Part shown: piece by piece, positions 35,993-44,779 of the stretch
How positions within the stretch are numbered: the stretch's first letter is position 1
Layout: every line of letters begins with the position of its first letter
From: Endozoicomonas sp. 4G
GTDB taxonomy: Bacteria; Pseudomonadota; Gammaproteobacteria; Pseudomonadales; Endozoicomonadaceae
Length of the DNA: 64,000 nt
Assembly: GCF_023822025.1 (NCBI RefSeq)
Contig: NZ_CP082909.1
Coordinates: 3,152,001 to 3,216,000, forward strand
Reading direction: 5' to 3'
Translations under genes and position numbers: made by a program
The notes under the pieces: generated by a model
Database searches by the model: none
The model's input: the letters and a program-made list of their open reading frames with translations, nothing else
Told to the model about the DNA's origin: nothing

Positions 35993-37192
35993 TTAAAAAT
36001 AAATAAGCATATCCATTCGATCCCGATCAACAGATGCTCTGTAAATCAGTTTGTTTTCTTCTAATAAAGCAACTGATTTCAACAATAATTCATTACCCTG
36101 CTCAACACCCTCATTATAATGCATATATACGTCTATATACTGCTGTTTAATATCATTCAGGTAATCAATGCCATAACCATTCACGTAGCTGATACGGGCA
36201 GCATAGCCTTTAACATTCTGTTTTTGCTTAACCCGCATTTTGTCTTTCGCTGTATTGTAAACAACCTCTGCCAGATTAATAACCACTGGATCATAGTCGT
36301 GCCTCACTGTCAGTTTGAACTCCCCGGGTGCCTGATAGAGTGTATCCGGGGACACGGAAGCGGACATCGGATTAATGCCTTTGGCTAACAGATAATCATG
36401 ATATCCTTCATACATTGTGTACCTTCTGATTGACTGCTGATCAGCAAAATCACGCAACCAACGGATATTATCATCTGTCAAAAAGCAGCTTCGATGATAG
36501 GAAGCGGTGTCCAGAATATCGCCCAAAGCCCAGGGAAAAGCTTCTACGACTTCGCGAACAATCTCTAATGCAGGGCGGCGGTCGGGTACAGTGTCAGAGT
36601 AATTATCAAGGTCAATCATACCGACCTTGTATTGAGTATTGCCGTTGTTATCCACTGTTTGAAAGGGAGGAATATTATCGTAACGAATGCGCTCTCCTGT
36701 TATCGCTCCATAAACGGTAAAGTCAGGGATTTCCCTCAGGCAGGCCATCGCCGTCAGATCTTTAATAGCATCACGATAACCTTCGCGATTCAGGCTGTAC
36801 TCCATATAGTGTGCAAATTTATCTGTTGGTATATTGACCCGCTCTGTCAGCAACATCGCCTCACCACCTACGATCACCGGGAGCATTTCTGGAACAAACA
36901 GGTGTTCCAAGCCAAAAGCCTTAAAAAATGACCAGGCAGAGTGTACTCGATCTGAATTCCCCCAGTCGATTTTCAGAATATAACCAGGGTACTGATCAAT
37001 GGAGTAGACAGCGCTCTTCCCGCCAACCCTGCGCCTGTCTTTTTGATGCTTAACAGGTTCTGGCCTTGAGTTCAATTCCGAAAGCACAGCGTAGATACCT
37101 GGTTCAGAACTGGCAATAGCGCTTGAAACAAAGCAGAACAGTGAGCCTACCAGATACTTTTTTATCCCGGATGGTTTCCATGTCTTTTCCAT
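35993..37192 (-). CDS. Secreted protein of unknown function with faint protein-kinase-like features
   Basis: 399 residues with signal peptide (GIKKYLVGSLFCFVSSAIAS); AGGAGAGAG lies about 10 bases before the ATG. The N-terminal half has GGKSAVYSIDQYPGYILKID, which could be a beta3 strand with its lysine. A possible hinge VGGEAMLLTERV follows, then YKVGMIDLDNY, which could stand in for the metal-binding DFG. A clear HRD-type catalytic loop is not seen. The C-terminal 150 residues are helical and unfamiliar. It could be a divergent secreted kinase or pseudokinase, or something unrelated. It sits between the RING gene and a housekeeping SDR gene. Confidence 0.5.
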   Translation of the reverse strand: MEKTWKPSGIKKYLVGSLFCFVSSAIASSEPGIYAVLSELNSRPEPVKHQKDRRRVGGKSAVYSIDQYPGYILKIDWGNSDRVHSAWSFFKAFGLEHLFVPEMLPVIVGGEAMLLTERVNIPTDKFAHYMEYSLNREGYRDAIKDLTAMACLREIPDFTVYGAITGERIRYDNIPPFQTVDNNGNTQYKVGMIDLDNYSDTVPDRRPALEIVREVVEAFPWALGDILDTASYHRSCFLTDDNIRWLRDFADQQSIRRYTMYEGYHDYLLAKGINPMSASVSPDTLYQAPGEFKLTVRHDYDPVVINLAEVVYNTAKDKMRVKQKQNVKGYAARISYVNGYGIDYLNDIKQQYIDVYMHYNEGVEQGNELLLKSVALLEENKLIYRASVDRDRMDMLIYF

Positions 37193-37331
37193 TTTTTTTC
37201 TCTCTCCTAAGCTGGATAATTCAGGACACGCAGGTTAGACATGCCAAGAAATAAAATGTTCCCAGGAACAAAAGCCGTCTGTATATTGGTGAACTGAAAT
37301 TCCCAGTATTTACTCCCCCAGGAGTTCTTCT

Positions 37332-38054
37332 ATGAAAAAGCCATTGATTGTTATTACCGGAGCCAGCTCTGGTATTGGTGAAGCGGTTGCCAGGGCCATG
37401 AGTCAACTTGGACATCCTCTGTTGCTACTGGCCAGAAGGGTTGAGCGCCTGGAGGCCCTGGATCTTCCTGACGCGCTGTGCCGGCGAGTGGATGTGACGG
37501 ATCGTAATGCCTTGAAGCAAGCCATCGAAGAAGCCGAGTCCCGCTACGGACATACGGACTGTCTTGTCAACAATGCCGGGCTAATGCAGCTGGGACGTGC
37601 CGACGAACAGGATCCCGCCGAGTGGGATGCCATGGTCGATGTGAATATCAAAGGGGTTCTGAATGGCATTTATGCCGTTGCTGGCCAGATGAAAGCTCGA
37701 AAAGGCGGAACCATCATCAATATCAGCTCAGTGGCGGGTATCAAGGGTTTTCCAAATCATATGGCCTATTGTGGTACCAAGTTTGCCGTGCATGGGTTAT
37801 CTGAAACACTGAGAGAAGAATTGTCTGACGACAGTGTAAGGGTAGTCACCATCGCCCCGGGAGCGGTAGAAACTGAACTGCTGAGCCATACAACGTCCAG
37901 CGACATCAAAGAGGGTTATGAACAGTGGAAAGATGGCATGGGCGGTGTTATTACGGCAGAAGATATTGCCCGTTGTATTACCTTCGTCTACCAGCAGCCA
38001 CAGAATGTCTGTATCCGTGAACTGGTAGTGACGGCTACCCGGCAGATGGCATAG
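37332..38054 (+). CDS. Short-chain dehydrogenase/reductase (classical SDR)
   Basis: 240 residues. It has the NAD(P)-binding TGASSGIGEAVARAM motif at residue 10, NNAG near residue 83, and the catalytic Ser in INISSVAG with Tyr and Lys in YCGTKFAVHG. IAPGAVETE follows. Most like YdfG/serine-3-dehydrogenase-type SDRs, but the substrate cannot be told. GGAG lies 8 bases before the ATG. A strong hairpin follows the gene. Confidence 0.9.
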   Translation: MKKPLIVITGASSGIGEAVARAMSQLGHPLLLLARRVERLEALDLPDALCRRVDVTDRNALKQAIEEAESRYGHTDCLVNNAGLMQLGRADEQDPAEWDAMVDVNIKGVLNGIYAVAGQMKARKGGTIINISSVAGIKGFPNHMAYCGTKFAVHGLSETLREELSDDSVRVVTIAPGAVETELLSHTTSSDIKEGYEQWKDGMGGVITAEDIARCITFVYQQPQNVCIRELVVTATRQMA

Positions 38055-38080
38055 GAGCCTGTAGATCAGCACTCACTGAT

Positions 38081-38111
38081 AACAGTAGCCGCAAGTTTTG
38101 CGGCTACTGTT
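38081..38111 (+). terminator. Strong hairpin after the SDR gene
   Basis: AACAGTAGCCGCAA and TTGCGGCTACTGTT form a perfect 14-base stem with a 3-base loop. The T-run is poor, so it may act as an mRNA stabiliser as well as a terminator. Confidence 0.65.
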
Positions 38112-38169
38112 ATTGAGTGGTTCGGTTTTCGTTTCAGGTAAACGATTAATATTTATTTTTTAGTGGCTG

Positions 38170-38409
38170 TCAGGGTTTGATGGGCCGGGTAATGGCTTCC
38201 CGGAGGAAAGTCGGCCATTGTGATTCACCCAGCTTAACCGATGGCTTCAGCGGTTCAATAAACTTTAAACTTCTGGCTAAGTATTCCTTTTTCTGTTCTG
38301 GGAGAAGTTCATCGGAATAAGACTCTACTTCCTTCTCAATCTTCCTGCGCAAATCACTGTAATATCTCTGGCCGTCTATCCGTTTGCCTTGGTAATACAG
38401 GAAGGGGTC
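38170..38409 (-). pseudogene. Gene fragment of unknown function
   Basis: About 79 codons between stops read YYQGKRIDGQRYYSDLRRKI and then a charged helical segment ending SQWPTFLREAITRPIKP. There is no ATG and no ribosome site, and TTG 38352 is the only common start. It looks coding, so it is probably the 3' end of a lost gene. Confidence 0.35.
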
Positions 38410-38639
38410 ATAATCCTAACCTCCGTGTTAGTTTTTTATTTGACATTAAAATACTTGACCCGATAGACAATAAAAAGTTCCGGGGCATAAAACGGTACCG
38501 GACATATTCGGCAAGCTCGTAAGCTGATTAAGTCAGGTTAGCGATGATGGTCAAACCAACCACTGATTTAAAAGTCAGGTTGAAAAGTTCCAAATCATGC
38601 ATATCCTTAAAAAGCCGTTAACTTTAAGGAGGTGTAAAA

Positions 38640-39302
38640 ATGGTCAAGAAGCTTACTCAACTACTATGCATGTGCGTCATTTTACTGTGCAATGCTTTAT
38701 ATGCTAACGAGCAACTGAATAACTTGTATTACAAATTTTCAACTCAAAAAATGCCGGAACTCTTTGACTCTATACAAAGTGCATTAAATGAATCACCAGA
38801 ACTTTCTCAAACAGCAAAAGTTAAAGAGCTGGCACAAGTAGCAAAAACAGCATATAGAACTTGGTATAAAAGTCTAGAAAGACTTAACAAAGGTGAATCG
38901 ACCAAAGCAGCTGAGTTAATTAGAGAAAACATATCAATAGTATACTTTGAAAAAAAAATTGATGATTTTCTAGACTCGAAAAGCCATATGATTAGTTGGG
39001 AAATCCCTCTCTACCAGCAAGTAATTAATATCTTACTTGGAACATGGGGTGGCGCATTCTTCGAAAATGAGAGCTTATCAGAAGTCAGAAAAGAGTTTTA
39101 TCATTTATTCACCTGTGATGAACATGATTGCGTCAAAATTGCAGAAGATTTTTCATCTGAAGAAAGTGAACTCCAAACTCATGCAATACAAAAATACTTT
39201 GAATGTAAGAAGAAAAAAGGTCTGCTCTACGGGCCTCATCTTGCTGAATTATGCGAATTAATTAATAACGACAACTTTGACAAAGTAACCTATTTTGTAT
39301 GA
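38640..39302 (+). CDS. Secreted helical protein of unknown function
   Basis: 220 residues. An ideal ribosome site AAGGAGGTG lies 5 bases before ATG 38640. The signal peptide is KLTQLLCMCVILLCNALYA. The mature part is charged and mostly helical, with four cysteines in the last third (FTCDEHDCVK, YFECKKKKG, AELCELI). AT-rich compared with core genes. No family recognised. It lies next to the tandem array but faces it. Confidence 0.6.
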   Translation: MVKKLTQLLCMCVILLCNALYANEQLNNLYYKFSTQKMPELFDSIQSALNESPELSQTAKVKELAQVAKTAYRTWYKSLERLNKGESTKAAELIRENISIVYFEKKIDDFLDSKSHMISWEIPLYQQVINILLGTWGGAFFENESLSEVRKEFYHLFTCDEHDCVKIAEDFSSEESELQTHAIQKYFECKKKKGLLYGPHLAELCELINNDNFDKVTYFV

Positions 39303-39381
39303 CCAAGGAACAAGGGTGAACAATACCTGATCTCCATTTGGCAGAGTTCACCACCGATTCAGTTGCTGACCGTTGAATCTG

Positions 39382-40614
39382 TCATTTAAACAGCGTCGAG
39401 AGATAATCCAGGGGCGCATAGAACTTTTTCCACTGAGTCCAACTGGTCTCTGAAAAGCCTTCTTCCAGTGGATAGCCATAAACAGCGTAGTTTGAAAAAC
39501 TATTGATAACAGCGAAAGTTAACGCAGGCACCAGAGTAACACCGGCTTTGATAAACAAATTGTTTGAGGTTATCTTCGAACTGTGCAATATAAGCAAGGC
39601 TCCGACTCCGCCCAGAACTAAGGCTCCTGCCCCAGCTCCAGCTACGACTCCGACGCTGGCTCCGTCTGAAACATTGATTCCGGCTCCGACTCCGGCGATG
39701 ACTCCAGCTCCGGCTCCAGCCATAGCTATAGCTATGGCTCCGCTTCCAGCTATGGCTCCGGCTAGGGCTCCGACTCCGTTTAAAGATCCGAGTATAGCTC
39801 CGGCTCCGGTGATGCTTACGCATACGGCTCCGACTCCGGCTACGATTCCGGCCTGTGTTTGTCCGCTCATATCAACAGTTAACACGGATTCAATTCCTGA
39901 CAGGGTACCCACAATCGCTGCGCTAACAACAGAAGCAAGAGTCGCCTTTGCTGGACTGAGGCCTTTTTGGATCATGGCTTCATAAACGACAGTTCCTATC
40001 ATAACTCCATCAGCCGCAGATAATACTGTGTATTCCCAAACCGCATACCATTCGGTTGAAATATCCCTTACGCCCATTTTTCTTAGAGTGATCGCCGAAA
40101 TAGCACCGGCTCCAGTTCTTGATACCGCACTGGACGCAAGGTAGGTCAAGACTGCGACAGGTATCTGTCCCCTCGTTTTCGTAATAGCGCTATAAGCGGC
40201 CATTCCTGCACCGGCAAAATACAGGGGTTTCCACCGTCGCTGTTCCAGAGGCCAGGGGGACACATGCCCGGCCAGTGCTACTTCGGTGGCAGTCATCACC
40301 GGGGCCAGCTGCAAACAAAAATCCGTTTTCAACTTCTCCAGCTCCTTTGTGTCCGATTCCGCCAGATCATGTTTACTTGAAAGCCCGGAGAGTATTCCTG
40401 CAGTTTTACACACACCCCACCATATACCCATGTTGAGCAGGCTAGACAGAGAGACTCCAGCAATGCTTCTCGTTAACTCAAGCCCGTTTTCCACCAGTGC
40501 GGTGTCATTAAAAGGCTCGAGAAAATCAAAATCATTTTGTGAGGGATGGCTGGCCTGTGCCGTCGTACAAAGCAAACACAAAAGTAACGGACATAGGTTG
40601 AATGACTTTGTCAT
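39382..40614 (-). CDS. Tandem-family secreted Gly/Ala-rich protein, copy A
   Basis: ATG 40614 (MTKSFNLCPLLLCLLCTTAQA) begins a signal peptide found in all six copies; the longer frame start at 40644 is in the shared leader. 410 residues. Family plan: QNDFDFLEPFNDTALVENGL, a first hydrophobic segment with LLNMGIWWGVCKTAG, then TEVALAGHVSPWPLEQRRWK, two or three further hydrophobic stretches, a variable Gly/Ala core, and a constant C-terminus VTLVPALTFAVINSFSNYAV with PLEEGFSETSWTQWKKFY. The core here includes GALAGAIAGSGAIAIAMAG and GAGAGVIAGVGAG. No family name is known to me. Repeated small residues at i and i+4 fit tightly packed membrane helices. Confidence 0.7.
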   Translation of the reverse strand: MTKSFNLCPLLLCLLCTTAQASHPSQNDFDFLEPFNDTALVENGLELTRSIAGVSLSSLLNMGIWWGVCKTAGILSGLSSKHDLAESDTKELEKLKTDFCLQLAPVMTATEVALAGHVSPWPLEQRRWKPLYFAGAGMAAYSAITKTRGQIPVAVLTYLASSAVSRTGAGAISAITLRKMGVRDISTEWYAVWEYTVLSAADGVMIGTVVYEAMIQKGLSPAKATLASVVSAAIVGTLSGIESVLTVDMSGQTQAGIVAGVGAVCVSITGAGAILGSLNGVGALAGAIAGSGAIAIAMAGAGAGVIAGVGAGINVSDGASVGVVAGAGAGALVLGGVGALLILHSSKITSNNLFIKAGVTLVPALTFAVINSFSNYAVYGYPLEEGFSETSWTQWKKFYAPLDYLSTLFK

Positions 40615-40637
40615 GGTGATTTCCCCGATCAAGAGAC

Positions 40638-40763
40638 TGAACAAGAAATATAGATCCTAAACGGAGCTATGAATGACAATATCCTTAACTGCCCAGTGCG
40701 ATATAAGACAGATATCAAATACTTTCAATGAACTGCGCCTTCAGTTGCTGACCGTTGAATCTG
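40638..40763 (-). repeat. Shared leader/spacer of the tandem array (also 43290-43415, 44654-44779, 46042-46167, 47418-47512)
   Basis: On the plus strand each spacer reads ATATAGATCCTAAACGGAGC, then TATGAATGACAATATCCTTA, then ACTGCCCAGTGCGATATAAG and continues to TTGCTGACCGTTGAATCTGT, with a few substitutions per copy. The spacer is present upstream of copies A, C, D, E and F. It probably holds the promoter, because each gene reads away from it; the duplication unit is therefore one promoter plus one gene, about 1.35 kb. Confidence 0.75.
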
Positions 40764-41990
40764 TCATTTAAACAGAGTCGAGAGATAATCCAGGGGTGCA
40801 TAAAACTTTTTCCACTGAGTCCAGCTGGTCTCTGAAAGGCCCTCTTCCAGTGGATAACCATAAACAGCGTAGTTTGAAAGACTATTGATAACAGCGAAAG
40901 TTAACGCAGGCACCAGTGTAATACCGGCTTTAATAAAAGGATTGTTTGTGGTTGTCTTCGAACTCCTCAACATAAGCAAGGCTGTGACTCCGCCTAAGGC
41001 AAAGGACCCGGCTGCAATTCCGACTCCGGCTCCGAATTCGATTCCAGCTCCGAGTCCGACTTCAGCTCCGTTTTCGACTGCGATTATGGTTGTAGCTCCG
41101 ACTCCTGGTAAAGCTCCTGCGCATGCACATACTCCTGCTATAACTCCGACTACAGCTTCGATTCCGGTTGTGCCTAAGGCTCCTGCCATAGCTCCTGCTC
41201 CGACTCCGGCTACGGGTACAACCCAGGCCATTACCTGTCCGTCCACATCAATCATTAACATCGAAAAAATTCCCGAGAGGGTGCTCGTAATTGCTGCGCT
41301 GACAACAGAAGCGAGTGCTACTTTTGCTGCACTTGAGCCTTTATGAATCATGACTTCATGCATGACAGCCCCTGCAATAATCCCATTCATTCCGGACAAT
41401 AATGTGTATTCCGTAGCCTTATACCATTTAGCTGGAATATCCCTCACGCTCATGTTTCTTAGAATGAGCGTCGAAATGGTGCTGGCCCCAGTTCTTGTTA
41501 CCGCTTCGGACGCAAGATAGACCAAGACTGCAACAGGTACGCGCGCCCTCGCTGCTGTCATAGTCGCATAAGCTGCCATTCCAGCACCGGCAAAATGCAG
41601 TGGTTTCCACCAGCACTGCTTCAGAGGCCAGGGAGAGACATGGCCCGCCAGCGCCACTTCGGCGGTAGTCACCACGGAAGCCAGCTGCATACAGAAATCC
41701 GTTTTTAACTTCCCCAGCTCCTTTGTATCCGATTCAGCCAGATCATATTTGCTTGAAAGCCCGGAGACTATTCCCGCTGCTTTACATACAGCCCACCATA
41801 TACCCAGATTGAGCAGGGTAGACAAGGCGACTCCAGCGATGCTTCCCGTTAACTCAAGCCCGTTTTCCACCAGTGCGGTGTCATTAAAAGGCTCGAGAAA
41901 ATCAAAATCATTTTGTGAGGGATGGCTGGCCTGTGCCATCGTACAAAGCAAACACAAAAGTAATGGACAGAGTTTGAATGACTTTGTCAT
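40764..41990 (-). CDS. Tandem-family secreted Gly/Ala-rich protein, copy B
   Basis: 408 residues from ATG 41990. Head and tail match copy A almost residue for residue. The core differs: GAGAMAGALGTTGIEAVVG, then CACAGALPGVGATTIIAVEN and AEVGLGAGIEFGAGVGIAAG. The region upstream (41991-42108) lacks the leader shared by the other five copies. It has instead CCGGACTGGTCAAATCCAGT and a GGCAGAGTTCACCGCCGGTT stretch. This copy may therefore be under different control. Confidence 0.7.
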   Translation of the reverse strand: MTKSFKLCPLLLCLLCTMAQASHPSQNDFDFLEPFNDTALVENGLELTGSIAGVALSTLLNLGIWWAVCKAAGIVSGLSSKYDLAESDTKELGKLKTDFCMQLASVVTTAEVALAGHVSPWPLKQCWWKPLHFAGAGMAAYATMTAARARVPVAVLVYLASEAVTRTGASTISTLILRNMSVRDIPAKWYKATEYTLLSGMNGIIAGAVMHEVMIHKGSSAAKVALASVVSAAITSTLSGIFSMLMIDVDGQVMAWVVPVAGVGAGAMAGALGTTGIEAVVGVIAGVCACAGALPGVGATTIIAVENGAEVGLGAGIEFGAGVGIAAGSFALGGVTALLMLRSSKTTTNNPFIKAGITLVPALTFAVINSLSNYAVYGYPLEEGLSETSWTQWKKFYAPLDYLSTLFK

Positions 41991-42108
41991 GGTGATTTCC
42001 CAAATACAGTGACTGGACAGGAAATAGGCCAGCAACCGGACTGGTCAAATCCAGTTCTGGTAAACCGGCAGAGTTCACCGCCGGTTCAGTTGCTGAGCGT
42101 TGAATCTA

Positions 42109-43266
42109 TTACTTAAACAAGGTAAAGAGATAATCCAGGGGCGCATAGAACTTTTTCCACTGAGTCCGGCCGGTTTCTGAAAGGCCCTCTTCCAGTGGAT
42201 AACCATAAACAACGTAGTTTGAAAAACTATTGATAACAGCGAACGTTAACGCAGGCACCAGGGTAACACCGGCTTTTATAAACAAATTGTTTGAAGTTAT
42301 TTTCGAACTTTCCAACATAAGCAAGGCTGTGACTCCGCCTAAGGCAAAGGACCCGGCTACAACTCCGACTCCGGCTCCGAGTCCGACTCCAGCTCCGTTT
42401 TCGACTGCGACTATGGTTGCAACCCCGACTCCTGCTGAGGCTCCTGCACATAGTACTGCTATACCTGCGACTACAGCTTCGATTCCGGTTGTGCCGATCA
42501 TTAAGGCTCCTGCCATAGCTCCTGCCCCGACCCCGGCTACGGTTACAACCGCGGCCTGTGCCTTCGCGCCCACATCAATCATTAAAACTCCCGAGAGGGT
42601 ACCCGTAATTGCTGCGCTGACAACAGAAGCGGGTCCTGCTTTTGTTGGACTTAAGCTTTTATGAATCATGACTTCATGTATGGCAGCCCCTGCAATAATC
42701 CCATTCATTCCGGATAATAATGCGTATTCCGCAGCCTCATACGGTTTAGTTGGAATATCCCTCACGCTCATTTTTCTTAGAATGAGCGTCGAGATAGTGC
42801 TGCCTCCAGTTCTTGCCACCGCCTCAGACGCAAGATAGACCAAGACTGCGGCAGGTACGCGTTCCCCCGGTCTCATAGTCGCATAAGCTGCCATTCCCGC
42901 GCCGGCAAAATACAGGGGTTTCCACCAGTGCTGATTCAAAGGCCAGGGAGACACATGCCCGGCCAGCGCCACTTCGGCAGTAGTTATCATGGGAGCCAGC
43001 TGCATACAGGATTCCGCCAGATCATTACTTGAAAGCCTGGAGTCTATTCCCGCTGTTTTACATACACCCCACCATATACCCAGATTGAGCAGGGTAGACA
43101 AGGAGACTCCAGCAATGCTTCCCGTGAGCTTAACCCCGTTTTCCACCAGTACGGTGTCATTAGAAGGCTCAAGAAAATCAAAATCATTTTGTGAAAGATG
43201 GCTGGCCTGTGCCATCGTACAAAGCAAACACAAAAGTAATGGACAGAGTTTGAATGACTTTGTCAT
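42109..43266 (-). CDS. Tandem-family secreted Gly/Ala-rich protein, copy C (shortest)
   Basis: 385 residues from ATG 43266. It lacks the SDTKELEKLKTDF stretch that follows DLAES in the others, an in-frame loss of 13 or more residues. Its core (GAGAMAGALMIGTTGIEAVV, then ASAGVGVATIVAVENGAGVG) is closest to copy B, so B and C are probably a recent pair. The tail shows LDYLFTLFK instead of LDYLSTLFK. Confidence 0.7.
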   Translation of the reverse strand: MTKSFKLCPLLLCLLCTMAQASHLSQNDFDFLEPSNDTVLVENGVKLTGSIAGVSLSTLLNLGIWWGVCKTAGIDSRLSSNDLAESCMQLAPMITTAEVALAGHVSPWPLNQHWWKPLYFAGAGMAAYATMRPGERVPAAVLVYLASEAVARTGGSTISTLILRKMSVRDIPTKPYEAAEYALLSGMNGIIAGAAIHEVMIHKSLSPTKAGPASVVSAAITGTLSGVLMIDVGAKAQAAVVTVAGVGAGAMAGALMIGTTGIEAVVAGIAVLCAGASAGVGVATIVAVENGAGVGLGAGVGVVAGSFALGGVTALLMLESSKITSNNLFIKAGVTLVPALTFAVINSFSNYVVYGYPLEEGLSETGRTQWKKFYAPLDYLFTLFK

Positions 43267-43415
43267 GGTGATTTCCCCGATCAAGAGACTGAACAAGAAA
43301 TATAGATCCTATACGGAGCTATGAATGACAATATCCTTAACTGCCCAGTGAAATATAAGACAGATATCAAATACTTTCGATGAACTGCGCCTTCAGTTGT
43401 TGACCGTTGAATCTG

Positions 43416-44630
43416 TCATTTAAACAGAGTCGAGAGATAATCCAGGGGTGCATAAAACTTTTTCCACTGAGTAAAGCCGATCTCTGAAAAGCCTTCTTCC
43501 AGTGGATAGCCATAAACGGCGTAGTTTGCAAGACTATTGATATAAGCGAGGGTTAACGCAGGCACCAGTGTAATACCGGCTTTAACAAACGGATTGATTG
43601 TGGTTGTCTCCGAACTCCTCAACATATGTAAGGCTGTGATTGTGCCTAAGGCAAAGGACCCGGCTGCAACTCCGACTCCGGCTCCGAATCCGATTACCGC
43701 TCCGACTCCGGTACTGGCTACAGCCGAGGGTATAACTCCGATTCCGGCTAAGGCTCCTACACCTGCTCCTACTCCTGCCATAACTACGGCTACAACTTCG
43801 ATTCCGGCTGGGACTAAGACTCCCGCTATGGCTCCTGCTCCGGCTCCTGCCACGGTTGTAACTGCAGCCAGTGCCTGTCCGCCCGCATCAATCATTAACA
43901 TTGAAATAACTCCCGAGAAGGTACCCGTAATCGCTGCGCTGACAACAGCAGCAAGGGTCGCTTTCGCCGGACTTGAGCCTTTATAGATCATGGCTTCATA
44001 AAAGACAGCCCCTGCAAGAATCCCATTCATTCCAGACAATACTGCGTATTCCGCAGCCTGATACCATTTAGTTGTAATATGCCTCACGCTCATTGTTTTT
44101 AGAATGAGCGTCGAAATAGTGCTGGCTCCAGTTCTTGTTACCGCTTCGGACGCAAGGTAGGTCAGGACTGCAACAGGTATCTGCCCCCTCTCTTTCGTCA
44201 TAGTCGCATAAACTGCCATTCCTGCACCGGCAAAATACAGGGGTCGCCACCAGCGCTGGTCCAGGGGCCAGGGAGACACATGACCGGCCAGCACCACTTC
44301 GGCGGTCGTTATCACGGGAGCCAGCTGCATACAGAAATCCGTTTTCAATGTCTCCAGCTCCTTTGTATCCGATTCAGCCAGATCATATGTGCTTGAAAGC
44401 TTAGCGACTACTCCCCCTGTTTTACATACAGCCCACCATATACCCAGATTGAGCAGGGTAGACAAAGAGACTCCGGCGATGCTTTCCCCTAACTTGGACC
44501 CGTTTTCCACCAGTGCGGTGTTATTAAAAGGCTTAAGAAAATCAAAATCACTTTGTAAGGGAGGGCTGGCCTGTGCCATCGTACAAAGCAAACACAAAAG
44601 TAACGAACAGAGTTTGAATGACTTTGTCAT
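43416..44630 (-). CDS. Tandem-family secreted Gly/Ala-rich protein, copy D
   Basis: 404 residues from ATG 44630. The N-terminal block is changed (LQSDFDFLKPFNNTALVENG) and the core is GAGAGAIAGVLVPAGIEVVA followed by GVGAGVGALAGIGVIPSAVA. The tail has ALTLAYINSLANYAVYG. Shares the NNT and FLKP variants with copy E, suggesting D and E are neighbours by duplication. Confidence 0.7.
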   Translation of the reverse strand: MTKSFKLCSLLLCLLCTMAQASPPLQSDFDFLKPFNNTALVENGSKLGESIAGVSLSTLLNLGIWWAVCKTGGVVAKLSSTYDLAESDTKELETLKTDFCMQLAPVITTAEVVLAGHVSPWPLDQRWWRPLYFAGAGMAVYATMTKERGQIPVAVLTYLASEAVTRTGASTISTLILKTMSVRHITTKWYQAAEYAVLSGMNGILAGAVFYEAMIYKGSSPAKATLAAVVSAAITGTFSGVISMLMIDAGGQALAAVTTVAGAGAGAIAGVLVPAGIEVVAVVMAGVGAGVGALAGIGVIPSAVASTGVGAVIGFGAGVGVAAGSFALGTITALHMLRSSETTTINPFVKAGITLVPALTLAYINSLANYAVYGYPLEEGFSEIGFTQWKKFYAPLDYLSTLFK

Positions 44631-44779
44631 GGTGATTTCCAAGGTGAAGTGACTGAACAAGAAATATAGATCCTAAACGGAGCTATGAATGACAATATCC
44701 TTAACTGCCCAGTGCGATATAAGACAGATATCAAATACTTTCGATGAACTGCGCCTTCAGTTGCTGACCGTTGAATCTG

